Shown here piece after piece: positions 1-10,831 of a stretch of DNA of 21,035 nt (its first letter is position 1; the number at the start of each line of letters is the position of its first letter). The notes under the pieces were generated by a model. That model was not told the origin of the DNA. It made no database searches and worked only from the letters and a program-made list of their open reading frames with translations. Source of the stretch: JAHHUH01 sp045123075 (lineage in GTDB: Bacteria; Bacillota; Negativicutes; Acidaminococcales; Acidaminococcaceae); the NCBI GenBank assembly GCA_045123075.1, contig JBGVIJ010000036.1:1-21035 (forward strand). Reading direction: 5' to 3'. The translations under genes and the position numbers were made by a program.

Positions 1-2092
<2,092 letters not shown>

Positions 2093-2246
2093 TTTCAGCT
2101 CCTAAGAACTTTAACGTTCCTAGTCTTTTTGTTTTTACTCGTTAACTCTTTCTTGCTTTTAATTCGCAATTTCAGAGGTGCCAGATGGTCTCATCAATCA
2201 TCTGGACTTTTTATTCTTCTGTGAAGTTTTCAAGGTACAATTTAAG
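2093..2246 (-). other. Internal transcribed spacer between tRNA-Ala and 23S
   Basis: This transcribed spacer has no gene. It holds a hairpin CCAGATG/CATCTGG (2181-2205). That hairpin is not followed by a T-run on the transcribed strand, so it is more likely a processing structure than a terminator. It also carries ACCTTGAAAAC (2226-2236), an exact copy of a motif in the 16S leader (4201-4211) and a probable boxA-like antitermination element. An imperfect stem lies at 2102-2123, just before 23S. Confidence 0.7.
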
Positions 2247-2322
2247 TGGTGGAGACGAGCGGAATCGAACCGCTGACCCCCTGCTTGCAAGGCAGGTGCT
2301 CTCCCAGCTGAGCTACGCCCCC
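2247..2322 (-). tRNA. tRNA-Ala (anticodon UGC)
   Basis: The minus strand gives a 76-base cloverleaf. It starts GGGGGCG, has an AGCTCAG-type D arm, an anticodon loop CTTGCAA with anticodon TGC, and the T-loop GGTTCGATTCC. CCA is encoded at the 3' end. The acceptor stem closes with two G-U pairs. It sits between tRNA-Ile and 23S, the usual place in a 16S-Ile-Ala-23S operon. Confidence 0.98.
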
Positions 2323-2345
2323 ACTTCATTATGTAATTATTCATT

Positions 2346-4082
<1,737 letters not shown>

Positions 4083-4241
4083 AGTTTATTGAAGAACCGA
4101 TTGGCTCTTGTTATTAAAAGAAATTATTTTGACTTTTAGGTCGTACATTTCCGAAGAAATGCTTGACCCGCACATTCGCTTTTTTCTAGGTTCTTGTTCA
4201 GTTTTCAAGGTTCTGTAGTCGCTTGCGTCAGCGACTTGTTT
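4083..4241 (-). promoter_or_regulatory. rRNA operon leader with boxA-like motif
   Basis: This is the transcribed leader between the rRNA promoter and 16S. It has an early hairpin GTCGCT/AGCGAC (4218-4235). It then has the motif AGAACCTTGAAAACTGAACA (about 4195-4214), whose core is repeated upstream of 23S. A second stem AAGAGCC/GGTTCTT (about 4091-4109) lies next to the 16S start. The repeated motif probably belongs to the rRNA antitermination and processing signals. That role is inferred from its position and repetition. Confidence 0.6.
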
Positions 4242-4301
4242 ATAATACCATCTGTTTCCGGGACTGTCAACACCCTTTTTTAACTTTTTTCGATATTTTT
4301 T
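4242..4301 (-). promoter_or_regulatory. rRNA operon promoter with A-tract upstream element
   Basis: The minus strand has TTGACA (4265-4270), a 17-base spacer and TATTAT (4242-4247). Directly upstream are three runs of six A (minus-strand reading) at 4276-4281, 4285-4290 and 4296-4301, roughly helically phased. This is typical of an UP element at a strong rRNA promoter. The distance to 16S (about 160 bases) is normal. Confidence 0.88.
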
Positions 4302-4325
4302 CGCGATACGCTCGGCTCGGTTGGC

Positions 4326-4361
4326 AAAGAAGGCGTGTCCTGCTCAAGCATGACACGCCTT
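4326..4361 (-). terminator. Probable terminator after scfB
   Basis: A perfect 10-bp stem AAGGCGTGTC/GACACGCCTT (4352-4361 pairing with 4330-4339) lies just past the scfB stop on the minus strand. The T-run that follows is short and broken (TTCTTT), so termination may be incomplete. It separates scfB from the rRNA promoter. Confidence 0.65.
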
Positions 4362-4379
4362 AAAAAATTTTAAATTTTT

Positions 4380-5777
4380 TTATTTTTCGTAGGTAAAATT
4401 GTTGAAATGAGGTACTAAATCTTTACCTTCTTGAGATTCAGCAGTTAAAACAGCTTGAACCAAGATTGCATTTTCTAAACGTTTCTTTTGCAATTTGCAA
4501 CCATATTCATACGGTTTAGTGATATCGCCATTAATCAAATCAGCATTTGCATGACAACCACCACTGCAGAAGAAACGTGCCCAACATTTGCTACATTCAG
4601 GTTTTGTCATAACATGAGTATGACGGAATTTTTGTACCAATTCCGGTTTTACTACGCCAGTTTCCAAAGTACCCAAAATATACTGTTCACGACCAACAAA
4701 TTGGTGACAGGGATAAATATCACCATCAGCAGTAATCGCAAAATATTCATGACCTGCACCACAACCAGCTAAACGTTTCGCTACGCAAGGACCATTATCC
4801 AAAGCTACATTGAAATGGAAGAAGTCAAAAGGGTTACCTTCTCTACGTCTTTCCAAATAAGCACGAGCCAATTTATCGTATTCTTCAAAAATAATCGGCA
4901 AATCTTCTTCAGTAAGTACCCAAGGATCATCAATACCAACAACAGGTTCTACAGAAATTTCTTTACCTACTTTGGTCATATCCAGTACATCTTCACAGAA
5001 GTGAGTGCTGAAATGAGTATAAGTACCACGCAAATAATAGTTTTTACCTTCGCGGCTATCAATTACTTTTTTGAAACCACGTACTGCAGCATCATAGCTA
5101 CCGGATTTATTGGGGAACGGACGCATTGCATCGTGAGTTTCCTTTTTACCGTCGAGGCTCAACACCAACATTACACGATTGTCATTCAAAAATTTAATGT
5201 TTTCGTCATTAAGCAAAGTACCATTGGTAGTAAGGGTGAGCTTAATGTTTTTGCCGGTTTCCTTTTCACGACGGCGTACATATTCAACAATATGTACTAC
5301 AACTGACCAGTTCATCAACGGTTCGCCGCCAAAAAGATCCAGTTCCAAGTTATGGCGTTTCATACTACCTTCAATAGCAAATTCAACTGCTTTTTCTGCA
5401 GTTTCTTTGCTCATCAATTGACGACAACCACCAAAGGAACCGGTATCAGCAAAGCAATAACCACAACGCAAATTGCAGTCGTGAGTTACCAAGAGGCACA
5501 AAGATTTTACAATGGGTTTTTCAGCAAAAGTAGGAGGCACATCAAAACCAGGGCTAAAGAGCAAACCATTTTCTTGCAGCTCTTGCATTTCTGCCAACGC
5601 ATCACGTAAATCTTCTTCGCTGTAACGTTCTTTCAATGCAGCTACTGCTTCCTCGCCATTGCTACCATCATAATAATCTAACAAATCATAAATAACATCA
5701 TCAACCAGATGCACAGCACCGCTATTAACGTCAAGTACTGCCATATGGTCATCCAAACGCATTTTATGTATCAGCAT
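4380..5777 (-). CDS. scfB: SCIFF peptide maturase, radical SAM/SPASM thioether-forming enzyme
   Basis: This predicted 465-residue enzyme should install Cys-derived thioether crosslinks in the SCIFF peptide encoded just upstream. Residues 1 to about 80 look like a peptide-binding RRE (PqqD-like) domain. The radical SAM cluster motif CNLRCGYC puts cysteines at 101, 105 and 108, and FGGEP follows at about 149-153. The C-terminal SPASM region has cysteines at 331, 339, 357, 395, 398, 404, 408 and 427 for auxiliary Fe-S clusters, so the full set appears present. A GTG start nine bases upstream is open, but ATG at 5777 is preferred. AAAGGTGA lies about five bases before it, and known maturases begin at a similar place. 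The gene follows scfA by 73 bases, with a terminator-like hairpin between. The family assignment is firm because the cognate peptide is adjacent. The exact bond is inferred from characterised homologues. Confidence 0.95.
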   Translation of the reverse strand: MLIHKMRLDDHMAVLDVNSGAVHLVDDVIYDLLDYYDGSNGEEAVAALKERYSEEDLRDALAEMQELQENGLLFSPGFDVPPTFAEKPIVKSLCLLVTHDCNLRCGYCFADTGSFGGCRQLMSKETAEKAVEFAIEGSMKRHNLELDLFGGEPLMNWSVVVHIVEYVRRREKETGKNIKLTLTTNGTLLNDENIKFLNDNRVMLVLSLDGKKETHDAMRPFPNKSGSYDAAVRGFKKVIDSREGKNYYLRGTYTHFSTHFCEDVLDMTKVGKEISVEPVVGIDDPWVLTEEDLPIIFEEYDKLARAYLERRREGNPFDFFHFNVALDNGPCVAKRLAGCGAGHEYFAITADGDIYPCHQFVGREQYILGTLETGVVKPELVQKFRHTHVMTKPECSKCWARFFCSGGCHANADLINGDITKPYEYGCKLQKKRLENAILVQAVLTAESQEGKDLVPHFNNFTYEK

Positions 5778-5806
5778 GGATTTCACCTTTCATATAACCT
5801 AAATAG

Positions 5807-5836
5807 TAAAAAGCTCCCCGTCAAAACAGGGAGCTG
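5807..5836 (-). terminator. Intercistronic hairpin/attenuator between scfA and scfB
   Basis: On the minus strand, AGCTCCC (5829-5835) pairs with GGGAGCT (5812-5818) around a ten-base loop. A short run of five T follows. The stem is compact with few T, so partial readthrough into scfB is likely. That would give more precursor peptide than enzyme, an arrangement common in RiPP loci. Confidence 0.75.
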
Positions 5837-5850
5837 ATTTTGTTCAAATA

Positions 5851-5997
5851 TTATTTGCTGTGTTCGCAAACTTGGTTGCCAACGGTGCAAGAAGTTTTGC
5901 AAGCGGATTGGCAGGAAGCGGGGCATTCACCACAGCCGCCAGTGCGGAGAGTTTTGTTCAACATAGCTTTGTTAACGGTTTTAATATGTTTACGCAT
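5851..5997 (-). CDS. scfA: SCIFF ribosomal peptide precursor (six cysteines in forty-five residues)
   Basis: This 48-residue peptide starts MRKHIKTVNKAML, a leader-like basic segment. It ends in a cysteine-rich core with Cys at 22, 25, 29, 33, 37 and 44. The segment SCQSACKTSCTVGNQVCE is diagnostic of the SCIFF family. In the characterised clostridial homologue, as I recall, a Cys is joined to the Thr five residues on. The matching pair here is Cys33 and Thr38. The ATG is preceded by GGAGGTAATTTACA, a strong ribosome binding site. There is no typical signal peptide. The biological role of mature SCIFF is not settled. The gene is easily missed because of its length. It is followed by a hairpin and then its maturase scfB. 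Confidence 0.96.
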   Translation of the reverse strand: MRKHIKTVNKAMLNKTLRTGGCGECPASCQSACKTSCTVGNQVCEHSK

Positions 5998-6033
5998 TGT
6001 AAATTACCTCCAAATAAAAATATTACTGTACAT

Positions 6034-6062
6034 ATTTTAACTGCTTTTATCCGTTTATGCAA
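6034..6062 (-). promoter_or_regulatory. Candidate scfA promoter
   Basis: The minus strand has TTGCAT (6057-6062), a 17-base spacer and TAAAAT (6034-6039), about 37 bases before the scfA start. The -10 is one base from consensus and the -35 is weak. No terminator is visible between the deacetylase gene and scfA, so readthrough from the upstream operon could also supply transcript. Confidence 0.45.
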
Positions 6063-6069
6063 GGAATTT

Positions 6070-6936
6070 TTATTGCATCAGAAAATCTCTGACGATATTC
6101 AAATCTATACCTCTAGTTTGCAAAAATCCCCACAAATAAGCTCGTTCTAAACGTCTTTTAAAGCCTTCTAACCCATTGCCATCATCCACAATAGAGATTC
6201 GGTACAGTTCATAAGGAGCTTTTTGAAAAGCCTGATGAGTATTAGCCCCAACTTTACCAGTCAAGCCATAAGAAAACTTATATTCTTTGACCGCGTCTAT
6301 TACTTTTTCATTGTAACCACCATTAGGATAAGCAATGCCATTGAGAGTATATCCCTCTAAGTTTTTTTCTATAAACTTTTTAGCACTGCCAACTTCCCAA
6401 GGCAAATATTTAGGATCTATTAATGCAAGAGGAGCATGATTGATGGTATGACTGCCTATTTCCATTCCATTAGCAAGCAAATCTAAAAGCCTATCATTCT
6501 CCATATAAATAGTCTTTCCAATGTCGCGATGCACTATATAAAAAGAAGCCTTAGCGTTATATTTTTTTAAAAGCGGTAAAGCATCTGTATGATTATTTCT
6601 GTAGCCATCGTCAAAACTCATAGCAACAACCTTTTCCAAATTGCCACCAGTTTGCAAAAGGCTCACTAATTCCTCTACACTTACAACCTTGTACCCTTCT
6701 TGAGTAAGATATTGCAAATGTGATTCAAATAAGGAAGCAGGCATAATTAAACTAGGTGGCCACTCTATCTCTACCGGTTCACCAACAGCATGATAAAGCA
6801 AAATAGGCGCACTACTTTTGCGATAAGCTGCATATTCTTCTTTGACTACATCTGCAAAGAACATCCAAAAACCACCAAAGACAATTATAAAAGCTAATAC
6901 AATGCTAAATAAAAATTTAGCAAGCTTCTTTAACAT
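6070..6936 (-). CDS. Membrane-anchored polysaccharide deacetylase (NodB/CE4 family)
   Basis: This 288-residue protein has one N-terminal membrane segment (about residues 8-27) and then an extracytoplasmic NodB domain. Visible family motifs are LLYHA (about 46-50), SFDDGY with the paired metal/catalytic aspartates (107-112), GSHTINH with two metal-binding histidines (161-167), and YPNGGYNE (203-210). These support hydrolysis of N-acetyl groups on an envelope polysaccharide, perhaps peptidoglycan. The exact substrate cannot be read from sequence. The ATG abuts the whiA stop with no gap, so it is co-transcribed and probably translationally coupled to rapZ-yvcK-whiA. Nothing appears truncated. 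Confidence 0.9.
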   Translation of the reverse strand: MLKKLAKFLFSIVLAFIIVFGGFWMFFADVVKEEYAAYRKSSAPILLYHAVGEPVEIEWPPSLIMPASLFESHLQYLTQEGYKVVSVEELVSLLQTGGNLEKVVAMSFDDGYRNNHTDALPLLKKYNAKASFYIVHRDIGKTIYMENDRLLDLLANGMEIGSHTINHAPLALIDPKYLPWEVGSAKKFIEKNLEGYTLNGIAYPNGGYNEKVIDAVKEYKFSYGLTGKVGANTHQAFQKAPYELYRISIVDDGNGLEGFKRRLERAYLWGFLQTRGIDLNIVRDFLMQ

Positions 6937-7869
6937 TTACGCCTTCTCCACTTCCATACCTAAACCAACTGCCATTTCCTGCAACTTTTTCAAACGATGG
7001 TTAATGCCGGACTTACCAATCCCACCGGAATATTCCACCAACTCATTTAAAGAAGCATCAGGATATTCCAAACGCAGACGAGCAGTATCCTGCAACGCTT
7101 GGGGCAATTCACTTAACCCCATATGTTCATCAATAAATTTAATACAGTTAACTTGGCGCACCGCAGCCTTAACAACTTTACCAAGATTTGCTGTTTCGCA
7201 ATTTACCCTGCGATTAACATTATTACGCATTTCCTTCAACACGCGTACATTTTCCAACTCCATCATAGAATTATGAGCACCGATAACACGCAGGAAATTT
7301 GTAATGCTTTCACCATCTTTAAGATAAACGATGTAGTCATTTTTGCGGTCAGTAAGCTTTGCCTTCATAGAGAAGGTATGCATTACCTTAATAATACTGC
7401 GTGCAAAATCTTCATTACCGGTTACCATTTCCAAATGATAATCACTGGACGGACGGCTAATACTGCCGCCACCTAAAAACGCACCACGTAAGAACGCACG
7501 CTTGCAACATTGCTTGTTAAGCAAAGGATTTTTCAAATCACTTTCCATGGAAAGCAGTTGCAATTCATTCATTGCGATGCTTACTTGAGGAGCAGGCAGA
7601 ACACGCACTTGGTAACGATTATTTTTCTTCAGACGACGAGAACGTGTAATGACAACCTCTGTCTGAACTTGATAATTATTTTTTAAAATCTGCAATACGC
7701 GACGTGCTAAAGCAGCATTTTCTGTAGAAAAGTGAATGCCGATATTCATACCACGAATAACAATCGCACCACTCATACGCAGAACTCCTAAAACTTCCGC
7801 CTTATCACAGCACACTTCATTAGTTTCCAAACGAGATAATTCGTTTTTTACATCATTGGAAAAAGACAA
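6937..7869 (-). CDS. whiA: WhiA family DNA-binding protein
   Basis: This is a 310-residue WhiA homologue, DNA-binding and implicated in cell division or sporulation-related control in Gram-positive bacteria. The N-terminal part is a degenerate LAGLIDADG homing-endonuclease fold, with RGAFLGGGSI at about 128-137. The C-terminus is a helix-turn-helix (about 265-300) ending in GGIGKSGINHRLKKL, a WhiA hallmark. The reading frame is open to a GTG at 7887. I prefer TTG at 7869 because the family begins MSFS.DVKNEL and AAAGGGGGAGG sits directly before it. It lies 23 bases after yvcK, in the order rapZ-yvcK-whiA conserved across Firmicutes and Actinobacteria. Confidence 0.95.
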   Translation of the reverse strand: MSFSNDVKNELSRLETNEVCCDKAEVLGVLRMSGAIVIRGMNIGIHFSTENAALARRVLQILKNNYQVQTEVVITRSRRLKKNNRYQVRVLPAPQVSIAMNELQLLSMESDLKNPLLNKQCCKRAFLRGAFLGGGSISRPSSDYHLEMVTGNEDFARSIIKVMHTFSMKAKLTDRKNDYIVYLKDGESITNFLRVIGAHNSMMELENVRVLKEMRNNVNRRVNCETANLGKVVKAAVRQVNCIKFIDEHMGLSELPQALQDTARLRLEYPDASLNELVEYSGGIGKSGINHRLKKLQEMAVGLGMEVEKA

Positions 7870-7892
7870 ACGGCCTCCCCCTTTCACAAAAA

Positions 7893-9272
7893 TTATTTTT
7901 TAAATTTTTCTCTGACGTCTTTATCCATAGTATTAAGACCATGACGCATAAAAATATAATCAAAGAATTGTACTCCTTTACCAAAAAGACGCAAACGATA
8001 AATGAGCATAATGAGCGCACGAGCAAGCTTGCGCGGATCATGACGCACAAAATCATCTTTACTGATTAGACTTGCCGGCACAACAGTAATTCCAAGCTTG
8101 CGAATTTTTTCTACATCAGGAGTAACAGGCATAGAACCTTCTGCATAATATTGCTTCAATTGTTCTGTAGTAATTTTTTGGTCATTGACAATAACATAAT
8201 CCAAAAACTGTTTGCCCATATGGTCAATTAAAGCACGAACATGTTCCAAAGCACCATAACCATCAGTTTCACCGGGCTGAGTCATAACATTACAAACGTA
8301 AATTTTTACAGCATCAGATTTCAAAATTGCTTCGCGAATTTCCTCAACCAATAAATTGGGAATTACACTAGTGTACAAGCTACCAGGCCCGAAAATTAAA
8401 ACATCAGATTTCAAAATTGCTTCTACCGCGCCTTTAGACGCAGAGGCATTAGCAGGTTTCATCAACATTCTTCTAATACGCTTACGAGCTTCCGGTATCT
8501 TAGATTCACCGGAAATAATGGTGCCATCGCTCATTTCTGCCTGCAATTGGATATCTTCCAGGGTAGAAGGAATAACGCGACCACGTACTTTTAAAATTTG
8601 ACTTGTAGCACTCAACCCTTCTTCCATACCACCTTCAGCTTCAGCCATTGCTGCAATAAACAAGTTACCAAAACAATGACCCGCCAAAGGCGAATCACCT
8701 TTAAAACGATATTGCATCAAGCGTTCCATCAAAGGTTCGCGGTCAGCCAATGCGGTCAAGCAGTTTCGTAAATCCCCAGGAGGAATAATGCCCAGTTCCT
8801 TGCGCAAACGACCGGAAGAACCGCCATCATCCGCAGAGGTTACTACTGCAGTACAATTATTGGTAATATATTTCATGCCACGCAACAAGGTAGAAAGACC
8901 GGTACCTCCGCCAACTACCGTAATGGCAGGGCCATGAGTAAGCTTACGTTGTACGAAAACCTTTTCCATCAAAGAACCACTTTGCTCCGGCAGAACAGCA
9001 GTAACAACGGACTTAATTGTCTTACGAGTGCCGTAAATCATAAAACCTAAGCCAAAAATTACAAATAAGCCTCCAACTAAAATTACAAGAACATTGGAAT
9101 ACTTACCTGTTGTAGCATAAGTAATCTGGAATACTAATTCTTCCAGAGCACCCATTATTTGAAAATTAAAAAGAAAAGCTAAACCGAAAGCACAAAGCAA
9201 AACACCAATGGTAAATAAAAACAACCAGCGTTTTACGTTAATACCCGGATAAAGCCAAGTAATCCAGCGCAT
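7893..9272 (-). CDS. yvcK: YvcK/GlmR family protein with N-terminal membrane segments
   Basis: This 459-residue protein has a CofD/YvcK-like Rossmann domain. Visible motifs are GGGTGLS (121-127), ADDGGSSGRLR (147-157), PPGDLRN (164-170) and GHCFGN further on. YvcK (also called GlmR) is required on gluconeogenic carbon sources in B. subtilis. It binds UDP-GlcNAc there and helps steer carbon into peptidoglycan precursors. Unlike the soluble, shorter Bacillus protein, this one has about 115 extra N-terminal residues with two hydrophobic segments (about 15-37 and 61-80), so it is probably membrane-tethered. GGAGGAAATTT precedes the ATG. It lies 12 bases after rapZ. Confidence 0.95.
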   Translation of the reverse strand: MRWITWLYPGINVKRWLFLFTIGVLLCAFGLAFLFNFQIMGALEELVFQITYATTGKYSNVLVILVGGLFVIFGLGFMIYGTRKTIKSVVTAVLPEQSGSLMEKVFVQRKLTHGPAITVVGGGTGLSTLLRGMKYITNNCTAVVTSADDGGSSGRLRKELGIIPPGDLRNCLTALADREPLMERLMQYRFKGDSPLAGHCFGNLFIAAMAEAEGGMEEGLSATSQILKVRGRVIPSTLEDIQLQAEMSDGTIISGESKIPEARKRIRRMLMKPANASASKGAVEAILKSDVLIFGPGSLYTSVIPNLLVEEIREAILKSDAVKIYVCNVMTQPGETDGYGALEHVRALIDHMGKQFLDYVIVNDQKITTEQLKQYYAEGSMPVTPDVEKIRKLGITVVPASLISKDDFVRHDPRKLARALIMLIYRLRLFGKGVQFFDYIFMRHGLNTMDKDVREKFKK

Positions 9273-9284
9273 AAATTTCCTCCG

Positions 9285-10145
9285 TTACTTTTTATTGGAA
9301 AGTTCTCTGTGGCTTACTTCTACTTTGTACCCTTGCGTACTTAAGTATTCATAAATTTTGTTAGCTACAAAAACGCTGCGGTGCTGCCCACCAGTACAGC
9401 CTACACTGATTACAAGTTGGCTCTTGCCCTCATTAATATATTGAGGAATCAAGAAGTCAAAACGTTTAGCTTCTAATTTAAGATATTCGAAAGTTTGCGG
9501 GTAGCGACAGATATAATCAACTACAGCTTGATCGTTACCGGTTTTGTTACGCAATTCTTCTACGTAAAAAGGATTTGGTAAAAAACGCACGTCAAGTACC
9601 AAATCGCTATCTAACGGCAAACCATATTTAAAACCAAAAGAGCGTACTACAATACCCATACGTTCTCTTTCGCTGTCAGTACTGAAAAGTTCTTTTATCT
9701 TATTCTTCAACTCAGTAGAGTTCAACTCACTTGTATCGATGATATAAGTAGATTTTTCCAGTAAAGGTGCTAACAACTCACGCTCTTGAGCCAAATTATC
9801 TAAAAGTGTTTCGCTATCCCCCAAAGGATGACGACGACGAGTTTCTTTATAGCGACGTACCAAAGTTGCGTCATCTGCATCTAAAAATAACAATTCATAT
9901 TTTTGACCGGAAGCCTTAATTTCATCCAATACTTGCAAAAGTTTATCAAAGAATTGACCACCGCGTACATCTACAACCAGAGCTACGTTACTTTCAGAAG
10001 TTTGACGACACAATTCTGCAAACTTGGGAATTAATGCCGCAGGCAAATTATCTATGCAAAAAAACTTTAAATCTTCTAAGGTTCTTACAACTTGGGTCTT
10101 TCCGGCACCGGACATACCCGTTATGATAAGAAAACGTGTCTGCAT
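9285..10145 (-). CDS. rapZ: RNase adapter / nucleotide-binding protein RapZ (YvcJ)
   Basis: This 286-residue P-loop protein has Walker A GMSGAGKT at 10-17, then CIDNLP. The conserved RHPL lies mid-protein. The C-terminal half carries LVLDVRFLPNPFY and GCTGGQHRSV, typical of the family. In E. coli RapZ binds small RNAs and directs RNase E in control of glucosamine-6-phosphate synthase. In Firmicutes the YvcJ homologue hydrolyses nucleotides and its RNA role is less clear. Here it heads the rapZ-yvcK-whiA-deacetylase operon, consistent with amino-sugar and envelope control. The start ATG has AAGGAGTGGAG upstream. Confidence 0.96.
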   Translation of the reverse strand: MQTRFLIITGMSGAGKTQVVRTLEDLKFFCIDNLPAALIPKFAELCRQTSESNVALVVDVRGGQFFDKLLQVLDEIKASGQKYELLFLDADDATLVRRYKETRRRHPLGDSETLLDNLAQERELLAPLLEKSTYIIDTSELNSTELKNKIKELFSTDSERERMGIVVRSFGFKYGLPLDSDLVLDVRFLPNPFYVEELRNKTGNDQAVVDYICRYPQTFEYLKLEAKRFDFLIPQYINEGKSQLVISVGCTGGQHRSVFVANKIYEYLSTQGYKVEVSHRELSNKK

Positions 10146-10188
10146 AATACTCCACTCCTTAAATAAATTAGTGAGATTAGTAAATTAT

Positions 10189-10197
10189 ATTATAACA
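10189..10197 (-). promoter_or_regulatory. Extended -10 promoter of rapZ operon
   Basis: The minus strand reads TGTTATAAT, an extended -10 (TGnTATAAT), about 45 bases before the rapZ start. No good -35 is visible at the usual distance, which is common with an extended -10. It lies just past the terminator of the preceding unit. Confidence 0.65.
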
Positions 10198-10220
10198 TAC
10201 TTTTTCTGCTTCGGAAAATA

Positions 10221-10251
10221 AAAGAAAAGCGTAGCCACAAAGGCTACGCTT
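10221..10251 (-). terminator. Rho-independent terminator after chromate-transporter genes
   Basis: A perfect 10-bp stem AAGCGTAGCC/GGCTACGCTT (10242-10251 with 10227-10236) has a 5-base loop and then TTTTCTTT on the minus strand. It begins four bases after the stop codon of the second chromate-transporter half. Confidence 0.9.
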
Positions 10252-10254
10252 AAA

Positions 10255-10821
10255 TCATCTGATTCCGGCAACTCCCAAAATTAAACCTAACACTCCGGAG
10301 AAGCACAATAATTTTATAACACTCATTTTATTTCGAATACACCATAAAGAAATTGGTAAGACGATACAACCAATCAAGTCAACCTTGGTATAATCTTTCG
10401 GCAAAGTTTCCGTATTCCACAAGGCAAGCAAAATGAAACCAACGCCCGCTGAACAAATTAATGCTACTACCGCAGGACGCAAGCCATTTAAAATACCACG
10501 AATAGGACCAATATCACCATACTTAAAGAACAGCTTTGCCAAAATCAGGACAATGATAATAGAAGGAAAAACAAACCCTGCAGTGGCAGCAATGGCTCCC
10601 GGCACACCGGCAACTTTGGTACCAACAAAGGTTGCTGCATTAATACCAATAGGCCCCGGTGTCATTTGAGAAATAGTAAAAATATCAATAAATTGTTGTA
10701 AGGTAAGCCATCCATGACGTTCAATTACCTGCTCTTGAATCAGGGGCATAGATGCATAACCACCGCCAACGCAAAATGCACCAACTTGAACAAAGCTCCA
10801 AAAAAGTTCCCAGTAAATCAT
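10255..10821 (-). CDS. Chromate transporter family protein, second half-size subunit
   Basis: This 188-residue membrane protein of the CHR family has GGGYASMP (19-26), MTPGPIGINAATFVG (from about 53) and then several hydrophobic helices. Full-length ChrA has two homologous halves. Here the halves are separate adjacent genes that presumably pair in the membrane. The substrate is not certain. Family members export chromate in some bacteria, but short pairs are widespread without a proven role. The frame is open further upstream into the preceding gene. I start at ATG 10821, since GAGGAGGATGCA precedes it and the protein then begins at the conserved first helix, giving a 10-base gap to the first half. 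Confidence 0.9.
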   Translation of the reverse strand: MIYWELFWSFVQVGAFCVGGGYASMPLIQEQVIERHGWLTLQQFIDIFTISQMTPGPIGINAATFVGTKVAGVPGAIAATAGFVFPSIIIVLILAKLFFKYGDIGPIRGILNGLRPAVVALICSAGVGFILLALWNTETLPKDYTKVDLIGCIVLPISLWCIRNKMSVIKLLCFSGVLGLILGVAGIR

Positions 10822-10831
10822 TGCATCCTCC

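Noticed and set aside
2181..2205. Hairpin CCAGATG/CATCTGG as a terminator inside the rRNA operon
   Set aside because: No T-run follows on the transcribed strand and it lies between tRNA-Ala and 23S of the same operon. A processing role is more likely.
5778..5786. GTG at 5786 as the scfB start
   Set aside because: AAAGGTGA, the likely ribosome binding site, overlaps that GTG and is properly spaced for the ATG at 5777.
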